The position numbers and the translations under genes were made by a program. Below are positions 1 to 7,518 of a stretch of DNA of 29,455 bases, one piece after another. The notes beneath the pieces are model-generated. The model saw only the letters and a program-made list of their open reading frames with translations. It made no database searches and had not been told where the DNA came from. How positions within the stretch are numbered: position 1 is the first letter of the stretch; every line of letters starts with the position of its first letter. The DNA comes from Nocardioides sp. (GTDB lineage Bacteria; Actinomycetota; Actinomycetes; Propionibacteriales; Nocardioidaceae): contig DOWL01000230.1 in NCBI GenBank assembly GCA_003519585.1, forward strand, positions 314 through 29,768. Reading direction: 5' to 3'.

Positions 1-442
1 CGAGCTCCTCGAGGGCTCGCGCGACCATCGGCGCATCGAGATGGCACTCGCCGCCGAAGCCGTCGCCGGTGTTGAGCAGTGCGACCTGCGCGGCGTGCGG
101 CGCGAGCCGGTCGGCGTCCAGCGCGGTCTCGATGTCGCCCTCGACCACGCCGGCTCGCACCCCGGCAGCAGCCAGGTGGGCCAGGGTCCGCTCGAGCAGT
201 GCGGTCTTGCCGGCACCGGGGGAGGACATCAGGTTCACGCAGCGCACCCCGGCCGCGTCGAGCGCCGCGCGGTTGGCATCGGCGGCCCGGTCGTTCTCGG
301 TGAAGATCCGCTCCAGGACCACCACCCGGTCGGCGCCGGTGGCGTAGCCGGAGAGGTCCCCGACCTCGTGGTGCTCGTGGTGCTCGTGGTCATGCGGGTG
401 CTCGTGATCGTGTTCACCGTCGTGGCGGTGGAAACGGCCCAT
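1..442 (-). CDS. hypB: HypB, Ni-binding GTPase for [NiFe]-hydrogenase maturation (partial, C-terminus beyond window edge)
   Basis: Reading from the ATG at 442 leftwards, about 147 residues are visible before the window ends. The N-terminus is strongly His-rich: residues 5-25 hold 11 histidines in an HD/HE-repeat tract, typical of HypB proteins that store or bind nickel. A P-loop follows (SSPGAGKT), then a Walker-B-like region (VVEGDIET) and a GECHLDA segment carrying the conserved Cys and His of the G-domain metal site. HypB hydrolyses GTP while delivering Ni2+ with HypA to the hydrogenase large subunit in the cytoplasm. It begins one base after the hypA stop codon, so hypA and hypB are surely co-transcribed and probably translationally coupled. 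The rest of the G domain, including the base-specificity motif, lies off the window. Confidence 0.95.
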   Translation of the reverse strand, partial: MGRFHRHDGEHDHEHPHDHEHHEHHEVGDLSGYATGADRVVVLERIFTENDRAADANRAALDAAGVRCVNLMSSPGAGKTALLERTLAHLAAAGVRAGVVEGDIETALDADRLAPHAAQVALLNTGDGFGGECHLDAPMVARALEEL

Positions 443-443
443 C

Positions 444-809
444 TCAGGTCTCCTGGGCGGTCGGGACCGTGGCTGGGGCCAGGTCGAGAGTGGTGACGAG
501 GAGCTCCTCGCCGGTGCGGATGCTGGTCTCGCCCGACTCGCAGTCGCCGCAGGTCAGGACGAGTGCGTGGGCAAGCGTCGTGGTGGCGCCGCAGCTCGCG
601 CAGTCCACGACCACGGGCACGTGGTCGACCTCGAGCCGAGAGCCGGCCAGCGGGGTGTCCTCGGTGACCATGCCCCAGCACCAGACCAGGGTCTCCGGTA
701 CGACCTGCCTGAGCTGGCCCACGCGCACGTGCACGGCGATCACCGACCGCCCGTCGCGAGCCCGCTCGGCGATGCCGGCTATGTGGTGGCACAGCGAGAG
801 CTCATGCAC
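444..809 (-). CDS. hypA: HypA, hydrogenase nickel-insertion zinc protein
   Basis: This 121-aa protein starts with M-H-E-L-S, the invariant HypA N-terminus whose His2 and Glu3 take part in Ni binding. The start codon is GTG at 809; the conserved MHEL fixes this choice. Two Cys pairs (CASC and CGDC) in the second half form the structural zinc site. HypA works with HypB to insert nickel into the large-subunit active site. Its first 8 bases overlap the 3' end of the upstream AraC-family gene, so regulator, hypA and hypB form one leftward operon. The length is normal for the family (about 115-120 aa). Confidence 0.95.
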   Translation of the reverse strand: MHELSLCHHIAGIAERARDGRSVIAVHVRVGQLRQVVPETLVWCWGMVTEDTPLAGSRLEVDHVPVVVDCASCGATTTLAHALVLTCGDCESGETSIRTGEELLVTTLDLAPATVPTAQET

Positions 810-1875
810 TGCGCACGCCCCGGAGGGTCTGGGACGGCGACTCGCCGAACCGCTCGCGGTAGAGGACCGAGAACGAGCCGAGATGGTTGAAGCCCCAGCG
901 GGTGGCGGCGTCGGTGACGGTGATGCCGTCCTCCGGCAGGGCCGCCAGCAGCGTCCGGCGTACGGCGTCCAGCCGGCGATCCCGGATGAAGGCGATCGGC
1001 GTCGTGTCGAGGTCGGCGCGGAACCCCGCCTGGATCGAGCGGGGGCTCATCTTGGCGTAGTGCGCGATGTCGTCGAGCGAGATCGGCTCGGCCAGGTGCC
1101 GCTCGATGTACTCGATCGACCGTCGCACGGCGCGGTTGCCGGACGGTCCAGGCTTGTTCCGCAACCGCTCGCTGTAGGTCGACTCCTGGACGTAGAGCAG
1201 GCTGGAGATCATCAACTCCTCCAGCGCGCCCGCGCCGACGCCCTGCCGGATCAGCGAGCCGGGGTTCATCACCTCGGCCGAGAGGATCTGCAGTGCACCG
1301 TGCCACCGCGCCGCTTCGTCAGTCGTGAGGTCGCCGACCGGGATGAACCGCACGGGCGCGTCCAGCCGACGCCCCAGCATCCGCGACAGTTGTCGCTCCA
1401 GGGCGGCCCGCTCGATGCGCACGATGTTCTGGGGTGAGCTCTTCTCCAGGTGCAGGACATACGACGTGCCGGGTGAGATCACCAGCGCCGAGAAGGGGTT
1501 GAGCGTATGCCGTGCGCCCTCGACCTCGACCGTGGCCTGGCCGGCGCTGGTCATGTGGACGGTGAAGCAGTCCGCGGAGCGGGGCACGTGCAGCTCGGTC
1601 GGCGCGGCGAAGTCGAGATAGGCCATCGACACGTCGAGGAAGGAGATCGCGTGCAGACGGCAGACGAAGGTGCCCCGGTCCGGTTCCGCGACGCTGAGCC
1701 GGCACCCGCCGAGCAGCTGCGAGGTGACCTGCTCCGCGGTCTCGAGGTCGGGGCTGTCGAGGATCGCGTGGTCCTGCAGAGCGTTGGGCACGCCCCGAGG
1801 GCGGATCCGGTCCCGCACGGGCAGCTGGGTGCGGTCGACGTTCATGAACCTCAGGCGTGACAGCCGCTCCACCAC
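802..1875 (-). CDS. AraC-family transcriptional regulator, operonic with hypAB
   Basis: A 357-aa protein. The N-terminal two-thirds looks like an AraC-binding-2 sensory domain (about residues 60-200, with features such as HVPRSADCFTVHMTSAG and an LVISPGTSYVLH segment). The C-terminal 100 residues hold the double helix-turn-helix: first helix pair around ISLDDIAHYAKMSPRSIQ, second around VTDAATRWGFNHLGSFS followed by RERFGESPSQTLR, the classic AraC signature. I chose the GTG at 1875 because a GGGAGG ribosome site sits about 6 bases upstream; an ATG 30 bases further in is the alternative. It diverges from the hydrogenase structural operon and overlaps hypA by 8 bases. A role in controlling the hydrogenase genes is inferred from this placement only; the effector is unknown. 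Confidence 0.9.
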   Translation of the reverse strand: MVERLSRLRFMNVDRTQLPVRDRIRPRGVPNALQDHAILDSPDLETAEQVTSQLLGGCRLSVAEPDRGTFVCRLHAISFLDVSMAYLDFAAPTELHVPRSADCFTVHMTSAGQATVEVEGARHTLNPFSALVISPGTSYVLHLEKSSPQNIVRIERAALERQLSRMLGRRLDAPVRFIPVGDLTTDEAARWHGALQILSAEVMNPGSLIRQGVGAGALEELMISSLLYVQESTYSERLRNKPGPSGNRAVRRSIEYIERHLAEPISLDDIAHYAKMSPRSIQAGFRADLDTTPIAFIRDRRLDAVRRTLLAALPEDGITVTDAATRWGFNHLGSFSVLYRERFGESPSQTLRGVRSA

Positions 1876-2054
1876 CAGCCCCTCCCGTCGCGCGGCGACC
1901 TCCGACCGCCGCCTGCCCCGGACGGCACCTTAGGACGCGGTTGCGTGATGCCACCAGGAAAATTGCGCGATCGCGATAGCCGATGCGGAATGAGGATAGT
2001 TCCGCCGGTGTGACCGAGGTTACGTTCCCGGTGTCCGCAGACGGAGGGAGCGCC
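1876..2054. promoter_or_regulatory. Divergent control region between araC-hypAB and the hydrogenase operon
   Basis: This 179-base gap separates the leftward regulator-hypAB operon from the rightward hydrogenase operon and must hold both promoters. It contains a perfect 10-bp palindrome, CGCGATCGCG, at 1966-1975, next to an AT-richer patch (GGAAAATT at 1957-1964). The strong ribosome site GGAGGG at 2043-2048 belongs to the rightward gene. No confident -35/-10 pair was assigned. The AraC-type regulator made from one side is the natural candidate to bind here, which is inference. Confidence 0.45.
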
Positions 2055-2567
2055 ATGACGGTGACGGCGGTTCGTGAGGGGACGAGCAACGAACTGCTCG
2101 AGCGACTGCAGGACCCCCAGGTCGCACAGGCGCTGGTCGCGCTGCTCGACCGGGCAGAGCTCCTGGCCGTGCTGGTCGAAGGACTGGACCAGTTCGTGGC
2201 CCGCAGCGAGGAGATCGGCGATGCGGTGATCACGGGTGTCGCCGAGCTCCGGGAGACGGTCGCCGCCAACTCGCGGCTCTCCGAGATCGAGGTGGATCTG
2301 CCACGGATCGTCGACACGGCGACGCGGCTCGCCGGCTCCGACCTGGTGGACCCGGCCGCGGTCGACCAGATCAGTCTGCTGGCCCGGGGCCTCGTGGCCG
2401 GCGGCGAGGCGTTCGCCGAACGGCCCGTCCCCGTCCAGGGGCTGCTCAGCCTCAACCGGATCCTGCGCGACCCCGACGTCCGCCGAGCGGTCAGCTTCCT
2501 GGCCACCGTCGCCAAGTCATTGGGCCAGGAGCTCGCGGCCGCCGCACCCAAGCCCCCCACCACCTGA
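2055..2567 (+). CDS. Small helical protein at the HucM position (DUF1641-like), probable hydrogenase-associated scaffold or stalk subunit
   Basis: The 170-aa protein starts at ATG 2055, preceded by GGAGGG; an in-frame ATG at 1983 lacks such a site and would sit in the promoter. It has no signal peptide, transmembrane segment or cysteines. It is nearly all predicted amphipathic helix (for example ALVALLDRAELLAVLVEGLD and AVSFLATVAKSLGQELA) and ends in a Pro/Thr tail. The pattern around LLERLQDPQVAQALVALLDR resembles DUF1641-type proteins. It lies 23 bases upstream of the small-subunit gene. In Mycobacterium smegmatis a small helical protein, HucM, encoded beside hucSL, ties Huc dimers together and links them to the membrane; position, size and helical nature fit, but I could not align the sequences, so the HucM identity is a proposal. 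Confidence 0.65.
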   Translation: MTVTAVREGTSNELLERLQDPQVAQALVALLDRAELLAVLVEGLDQFVARSEEIGDAVITGVAELRETVAANSRLSEIEVDLPRIVDTATRLAGSDLVDPAAVDQISLLARGLVAGGEAFAERPVPVQGLLSLNRILRDPDVRRAVSFLATVAKSLGQELAAAAPKPPTT

Positions 2568-2590
2568 GAAGTCCGGAGAAGGAGAGCCAG

Positions 2591-3562
2591 ATGTCGTCTG
2601 TGCTGTGGTTCCAGGCGGGAGCCTGCTCGGGGAACACGATGTCGTTCCTCAACGCCGAGGAGCCGAACGTCGTCGACCTGATCGTCGACTTCGGGCTCGA
2701 GCTGCTGTGGCACCCCTCGCTGGGTATGGAACTCGGGGACCACGCCACCAAGATCTTCAAGGACTGTGCGAGCGGCGCCCGCCCGCTCGACATCTTCGTG
2801 CTGGAAGGGACCGTCATCCAGGGTCCCGACGGCAGCGGGTCGATGGACATGTTCGCCGAGCGCCCGATGCTCGAATGGGTACGCGAGTTGGCGGAGGCGG
2901 CCAGCATCGTGGTCGCGATCGGCGACTGCGCCTGCTGGGGCGGCATCCCGGCGATGGAGCCGAACCCGAGCGACTCCACCGGCCTGCAGTTCCACAAGCG
3001 TGAGCGTGGCGGTTTCCTGGGGCCGGACTGGCGGAGCAAGTCGGGGCTACCGGTCATCAACATCCCGGGCTGCCCGGCGCACCCGGACTGGATCACCCAG
3101 ATCCTGGTCGCGCTGGCGACCGGCCGAGCCGGCGACATCGCGCTGGACGACCTGCACCGGCCGCAGACGTTCTTCAAGACCTTCACCCAGACCGGCTGCA
3201 CCCGGGTCCAGTTCTTCGAGTACAAGCAGTCGACGATGGCCTTCGGCGAGGGCACCCGCACCGGCTGCCTGTTCTACGAGTTCGGCTGCCGTGGTCCGAT
3301 GACCCACTCGCCGTGCAACCGGATCCTCTGGAACCGGCAGAGCTCGAAGACCCGAGCCGGGATGCCCTGCCTGGGGTGCACAGAGCCGGAGTTCCCTTTC
3401 TTCGACCTGGCCCAGGGCACCGTCTTCAAGACCCAGAAGGTCTCCGGGACCATCCCCAAGGAGGTGCCCGAGGGCGCCGACCACCTCACCTACATGGCCC
3501 ACGCCGCAGCGGCTCGGATCGCGGCGCCGCAGTGGTCCAAGGAGGACATGTTCGTCGTCTGA
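2591..3562 (+). CDS. hucS: Group 2a [NiFe] uptake hydrogenase small subunit (HucS/HupS type)
   Basis: The 323-aa protein carries the iron-sulfur relay that takes electrons from the NiFe centre. There is no Tat signal peptide, as expected for cytoplasmic group 2 enzymes. The N-terminal motif is CSGN (Cys12, Asn15) where most small subunits have CxxC; this loss of one ligand is characteristic of the group 2a lineage. Further cluster ligands are in GDCACWGG (Cys113, Cys115), PGCPAHPDW (Cys161), TGCTR (Cys203), GCLFYEFGCRGP (Cys226, Cys233), CNRILWN (Cys242) and MPCLGCTEPEFPFF (Cys260, Cys263). The C-terminal EDMFVV matches my recollection of cyanobacterial HupS. The large subunit follows after 34 bases. 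Symbol hucS is used by analogy with mycobacteria; hupS is the older name. Confidence 0.95.
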   Translation: MSSVLWFQAGACSGNTMSFLNAEEPNVVDLIVDFGLELLWHPSLGMELGDHATKIFKDCASGARPLDIFVLEGTVIQGPDGSGSMDMFAERPMLEWVRELAEAASIVVAIGDCACWGGIPAMEPNPSDSTGLQFHKRERGGFLGPDWRSKSGLPVINIPGCPAHPDWITQILVALATGRAGDIALDDLHRPQTFFKTFTQTGCTRVQFFEYKQSTMAFGEGTRTGCLFYEFGCRGPMTHSPCNRILWNRQSSKTRAGMPCLGCTEPEFPFFDLAQGTVFKTQKVSGTIPKEVPEGADHLTYMAHAAAARIAAPQWSKEDMFVV

Positions 3563-3596
3563 CGGACATGTCGCGGACGAAGGAGCCAGACCCAGA

Positions 3597-5225
3597 ATGA
3601 CTGCAGTGGACAGCACCGCCGACAGCGTCGACCTGTTCGTCTCCCCACTCGGCCGCGTCGAAGGTGACCTCGACGTCCGGGTGACCGTCGAGGACGGCGT
3701 GGTGACCTCGGCGTGGACCGAGGCGGCGATGTTCCGGGGGTTCGAGATCATCCTGCGCGGCAAGGACCCTCAGGCCGGGCTGGTGGTGACGCCGCGCATC
3801 TGCGGGATCTGCGGCGGCAGCCACCTCTACAAGGCCTGCTACGCGCTCGACACGGCGTGGCGCACCCACGTCCCGCAGAACGCCACCCTGATCCGCAACA
3901 TCGCTCAGGCCTGCGAGACGCTCCAGTCGATCCCGCGCTACTTCTACGCGCTCTTCGCGATCGACCTGGTCAACAAGAACTACGCGTCCTCCCCGATGTA
4001 CGACGAGGCGGTGCGCCGGTTCGCCCCGTACGTCGGCACGTCGTACCAGAGGGGCGTCGTGCTCTCCGGCAAGCCGGTCGAGGTCTACGCGATCTTCGGT
4101 GGGCAGTGGCCGCACAGCTCGTTCATGGTTCCCGGCGGCGTGATGAGTGCGCCGAACCTGTCCGACGTCACCCGGGCCACGGCGATCCTCAACCACTGGA
4201 AGGACAACTGGCTCGAGAAGGAGTGGCTGGGCTGCTCGATCGAGCGGTGGATGGAGGTGAAGAGCTGGGCCGACATGCAGGAGTGGGTCGAGGAGAACGA
4301 GTCCCAGCGCAACTCCGACTGCGGGTTCTTCATCCGCTACGCACTCGAGATCGGGCTCCACAAGTACGGCGCCGGCGTGGGTGAGTTCATCGCGCCCGGC
4401 ACCTACTTCGAGCCGTCCCTCTACGAGAACCCGACTGTCGAGGACCGCCAGCCGGCGCTGATCGGACGCGGCGGCGTCTACGCCGGCGGCCGGCACTTCG
4501 ACTACGACCAACTGCGGGTCTCGGAGGACGTGTCCCACTCGTTCTACGCGGGGTCCCGGCCCATGCACCCCTGGGAGGGTGAGACCGACCCTCTCGACCC
4601 GATCGCCTCGCGCGCGCAGGGCAAGTACTCCTGGGCCAAGTCGCCGCGCTACGACGTCCCCGACCTCGGCCGGCGGCCGCTGGAGGCCGGGCCGCTGGCC
4701 CGCCGGGTCGTCGCTTCGGCGCCGAACCCGGCCGGCCACCAGGACTCCGACCCGCTGTTCGCGGACATGATGGCGACGCTCGGGCCGAGCGTCTTCGTCC
4801 GACAGATGGCGCGGATGCACGAGGCGCCGAAGTACTTCGCGTGGGTGATGGACTGGCTCGGCCGGATCGACCTGCAGGGCAGCTTCCACACGAAGCCGGC
4901 CGAGCTGGAGTCCGGCAAGGGCTGGGGCGCCACCGAGGCGGCCCGCGGTGCGCTCCAGGACTGGATCGTGATCGAGAACGGCAAGATCGCGAACTACCAG
5001 GTGGTCACGCCGACGGCCTGGAACATCGGTCCCCGCGACAGCGAGGGCGCGGCGGGGCCGATCGAGGCGGCTCTGGTCGGGACGCCGATCAGGGACATGG
5101 AGGACCCGGTCGAGCTCGGTCACGTGGCGCGGTCCTTCGACTCCTGCCTGGTCTGCACGGTGCACGCCTACGACGGGAAGACCGGCCGGCAGCTCACCGA
5201 GTTCGTCGTCAACGGCATGGTCTGA
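3597..5225 (+). CDS. hucL: Group 2a [NiFe] uptake hydrogenase large subunit (HucL/HupL type)
   Basis: The 542-aa catalytic subunit holds the NiFe(CN)2CO centre that splits H2. The N-terminal ligand motif is RICGICGGSH (Cys69, Cys72), and the C-terminal one is FDSCLVCTVH (Cys517, Cys520, His523). Ser replaces the usual Pro of DPCxxC, a group 2 trait. A 19-residue tail after His523 would be removed by the dedicated endopeptidase encoded next door once nickel is inserted. The ribosome site GAAGGAG precedes the ATG. Length and motifs are complete with no frameshift. Together with the small subunit it forms the H2-oxidising heterodimer feeding the respiratory quinone pool; high-affinity use of trace H2 is inferred from the group 2a assignment. 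Confidence 0.96.
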   Translation: MTAVDSTADSVDLFVSPLGRVEGDLDVRVTVEDGVVTSAWTEAAMFRGFEIILRGKDPQAGLVVTPRICGICGGSHLYKACYALDTAWRTHVPQNATLIRNIAQACETLQSIPRYFYALFAIDLVNKNYASSPMYDEAVRRFAPYVGTSYQRGVVLSGKPVEVYAIFGGQWPHSSFMVPGGVMSAPNLSDVTRATAILNHWKDNWLEKEWLGCSIERWMEVKSWADMQEWVEENESQRNSDCGFFIRYALEIGLHKYGAGVGEFIAPGTYFEPSLYENPTVEDRQPALIGRGGVYAGGRHFDYDQLRVSEDVSHSFYAGSRPMHPWEGETDPLDPIASRAQGKYSWAKSPRYDVPDLGRRPLEAGPLARRVVASAPNPAGHQDSDPLFADMMATLGPSVFVRQMARMHEAPKYFAWVMDWLGRIDLQGSFHTKPAELESGKGWGATEAARGALQDWIVIENGKIANYQVVTPTAWNIGPRDSEGAAGPIEAALVGTPIRDMEDPVELGHVARSFDSCLVCTVHAYDGKTGRQLTEFVVNGMV

Positions 5226-5236
5226 CTGGCGGCCTC

Positions 5237-6262
5237 GTGAGCGCACTCCCGGCACACCGCACCGTCGGCCCCGCGCCGTACGAGCTGCTGGACGACGGCT
5301 TCGTCCCGGAACCCTGCGAGCTGCTCGTGCTGGGCTGCGGCAACATCCTGCGCGGCGACGACGCGGTCGGTCCGGTGCTGGTGCGGACCCTCCTCGACGA
5401 GGGCGTGCCGGCCGGCGTGCGCGTGGTCGACGGCGGTACGGCGGGCATGGACGTCGCGTTCGGGATGAGAGGCGCGAGCCGGGTCGTGGTCGTCGATGCG
5501 TGCCGCTCCGGTGGCGAGCCCGGCACGGTCTTCCGGCTGCCCGCCGAGGTCGTCGCGGAGCTGCCGCCGGTCGAGGGGCTGCACCTGCACAACTTCCGCT
5601 GGGATCACGCGCTCGCCTTCAGCAGCTGGCTGCTCGGGCCGGGGCGGCCGACCGATGTGACGGTCTACCTCGTCGAGGCCGGCTCGTTCGAGCCGGGAGC
5701 ACCGCTGACCGAGCCGGTGGCCGAGGGGATGCGCAGGGTGGCGGCCCTCCTGCGGGCCGACCATTTCCCGGCGGACGCGGAGGTCACGCTCGACGACGCG
5801 GGCTACCTTCGGCTACCGGCGGAGCTCGCCGCGCAGCGGTTCCCCGCCGATGTCTGCGTGGCCCGTCGCGAGGGCGACGAGCTGCGCCTGTTCCCGCTCC
5901 AGGACGCCGCCCACGGCGGGCTCGTGCTGAAACAGTGCAACGTGCGGGGCGACCGATCGTTGCTGCTGCACGAGGTGCTCGGGTTCGCGCCGGTCGGCGG
6001 CCGGTTCCCGGCGTTCTGGGACGATGCTGCCGGGGCGCTGAAGGTGCGGCTCGAGGAGGCGACCACCGGTGGAGACCGAGGTGCAGACCGAGGTGATCCG
6101 CGAGCGCGGCCAGTGGTCGGTCTACCTGCTGGTGATCACGCCGGAGGGGGTCGACCGGAGACTGCTGAAGACCTGCTTCACGCGGCAACAGGCGCTGCTG
6201 ACGGCGGACGTCGTCCGGCGGACCGCGGCGCGGCGGCGGACCTGGCGGGGCGAGGCCGGTGA
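5237..6262 (+). CDS. Hydrogenase maturation endopeptidase with an additional C-terminal domain
   Basis: Starts at GTG 5237, 11 bases after the large-subunit stop. Residues 29-150 are a HybD/HyaD-type protease: LGCGNILRGDDAVGP (residues 33-46, including the conserved Asp pair), VVDGGTAGMD, VVVVDACR and HLHNFRWDHALAF with candidate metal-binding His. It should cleave the C-terminal tail of the large subunit. Unlike the usual ~160-aa proteases, the frame continues: residues ~180-275 form an extra domain (around LDDAGYLRLPAELAAQRFP) of unclear function, loosely like an AbrB/MraZ-type beta fold. From residue ~278 the frame runs 194 bases through the next gene in another register and becomes Arg/Gly/Asp-rich, so the last 64 residues may be unusual readthrough sequence, or a stop may have been lost. 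Confidence 0.85.
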   Translation: MSALPAHRTVGPAPYELLDDGFVPEPCELLVLGCGNILRGDDAVGPVLVRTLLDEGVPAGVRVVDGGTAGMDVAFGMRGASRVVVVDACRSGGEPGTVFRLPAEVVAELPPVEGLHLHNFRWDHALAFSSWLLGPGRPTDVTVYLVEAGSFEPGAPLTEPVAEGMRRVAALLRADHFPADAEVTLDDAGYLRLPAELAAQRFPADVCVARREGDELRLFPLQDAAHGGLVLKQCNVRGDRSLLLHEVLGFAPVGGRFPAFWDDAAGALKVRLEEATTGGDRGADRGDPRARPVVGLPAGDHAGGGRPETAEDLLHAATGAADGGRRPADRGAAADLAGRGR

Positions 6263-6281
6263 CGGCCCAGATCCCGACTGA
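6069..6281 (+). CDS. 70-aa conserved-looking small protein of the hydrogenase operon
   Basis: GTG start at 6069 with an excellent ribosome site GAGGAGG at 6053-6059. The protein begins METEVQTE and has a protein-like core (WSVYLLVITPEGVDRRLLKT, then CFTRQQALLTADVVRRTAAR) with alternating hydrophobics followed by a helix and a basic tail. No cysteine pairs, signal peptide or membrane span. It overlaps the 3' end of the protease frame by 194 bases and the next gene by 23. The composition here is far more protein-like than that of the overlapping protease tail, which supports this frame as coding. Function not recognised; the setting suggests a role in hydrogenase assembly or activity. Confidence 0.7.
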   Translation: METEVQTEVIRERGQWSVYLLVITPEGVDRRLLKTCFTRQQALLTADVVRRTAARRRTWRGEAGDGPDPD

Positions 6282-7518
6282 GCCGCACGGGCTGGGCGTC
6301 CTCCCGTTCCCGGAGGGGCTGCTCCTGCAGGAGACCGAGCGTCCCGAGGTCGCGGCGTACAACGACTGGGTGCTCGACCCGAGCACCGCCGACGCGGCGC
6401 ACGTGCGGGCCGGACTGCCGGCCGCCCAGCAGCCGCTCGTCGACATCGTGGCCTGGACGGCGGGACTGACCGATGCGCTGCCCGCCGAGCCTAGGCCCGA
6501 GACGGCCCCCGAGGTCGCCGCCCTCGCCTGGGCCGCGCGCGCGGCCCAGGCGCTCGACGCGGGCCGGGCCGCCGAGGCCGTCGCGCTCCTCGACCGGGCC
6601 GCCGACCGGGCTCCCGCACCGCTCGCCGCGGTGCTCCAGGGCGAGGCGGCCGGGCTTCGCCAGGACCACGGGCTCGGCACCGCAGAGGAGGTCGGCGCGG
6701 CGCTCGCGGGCGCCGAGCAGGCGCTGGCAGGCACCGACCTGGCCGAGACCCGGGCCGGCCTCCTGCACCGGCTCGGCAACCTCGCCCACACCAGGGCGGC
6801 CACCGGAGCCGAGGACGCGCGCACCGAGCTGCAGGCGGCGATGCGCCACTACTACGCCGCCCTCCAGCTGGTCACCGAGCAGTCGGCACCGCTGCTGTGG
6901 GCCGGGTTGCAGCTGGACCTGGCCACCGCACACCTGGCCTCGCCGATGACCACGGCGTCCGACCAGCTCCGCCTGGGGGTGGCGACGCAGGCGTTGCGGG
7001 CCAGCCGTCGAGTCTTCGCGGAGCACGGCGAGACCGGTCGCTGGGCGGTGGCGACCGTCGACCTGGCGAACGCACTCGTCTACACCCCCTCGACCCACCA
7101 GGGCGACAACCTGGTCGAGGCCGTCGAGCTGTACGAGGAGGTGCTCGAGTCCGGCGCCCGCGACGAAGACCCGCTGGGCCGCGCCCGGTTGCTGGCCAAC
7201 CAGGGCAACACCCTTGCCCACCTCGGTGCCTTCGCCGCGGCCCGTGCGAAGCTGGCAGAGGCGCGGTACCTGTTCGAGGCAGAGCTCGACCACGACGGGG
7301 TGCTCGCGGTCCGGGAGGTCCTCGACGAGATCGCCCGGGCCGAGGTCCTGGCCGCGAGTGAGCCGGAGGACGGGGACTTGGCGCGCCAGGCCGAGCAGAT
7401 GGCGCGCGTGCCCCAGCCCGAGGGCTACACCTCGGGGATGGGTGTGCAGGTCCTGCCGCCCCCGAAGCCGACCGTCACGGTGCTGCCGACCCGAGCCCGG
7501 ACGGAGACGCCCCGGTGA
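6259..7518 (+). CDS. TPR-like helical repeat protein of the hydrogenase operon
   Basis: 419 aa from the GTG at 6259, which overlaps the protease frame's stop as GTGA. After a ~75-residue N-terminal segment, residues ~80-370 consist of Ala-rich paired helices in TPR style, for example AAQALDAGRAAEAVALLDRA, LLHRLGNLAHTRAATGA and NQGNTLAHLGAFAAARAKLA. The C-terminus is a Pro-rich tail. No signal peptide or membrane span, so it is cytoplasmic. TPR proteins mediate protein-protein contacts, and this one probably acts as a scaffold or chaperone for assembling the hydrogenase or its partners; that is inference from context. The next gene starts within its last 4 bases. Confidence 0.8.
   Translation: MTAQIPTEPHGLGVLPFPEGLLLQETERPEVAAYNDWVLDPSTADAAHVRAGLPAAQQPLVDIVAWTAGLTDALPAEPRPETAPEVAALAWAARAAQALDAGRAAEAVALLDRAADRAPAPLAAVLQGEAAGLRQDHGLGTAEEVGAALAGAEQALAGTDLAETRAGLLHRLGNLAHTRAATGAEDARTELQAAMRHYYAALQLVTEQSAPLLWAGLQLDLATAHLASPMTTASDQLRLGVATQALRASRRVFAEHGETGRWAVATVDLANALVYTPSTHQGDNLVEAVELYEEVLESGARDEDPLGRARLLANQGNTLAHLGAFAAARAKLAEARYLFEAELDHDGVLAVREVLDEIARAEVLAASEPEDGDLARQAEQMARVPQPEGYTSGMGVQVLPPPKPTVTVLPTRARTETPR

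Noticed and set aside
421..442. CAC/GAC-rich tract at the start of hypB as a DNA tandem repeat or regulatory array
   Set aside because: It is fully explained as codons for the His-rich HypB N-terminus.
1319..2995. A 558-aa minus-strand frame opposite the HucM-like and small-subunit genes
   Set aside because: High GC gives long antisense frames; it lacks any motif and overlaps well-supported genes.
3486..5255. A 589-aa minus-strand frame opposite the hydrogenase large subunit
   Set aside because: It mirrors hucL codon usage, is Arg/Val/Asp/His-rich and has no recognisable domain.
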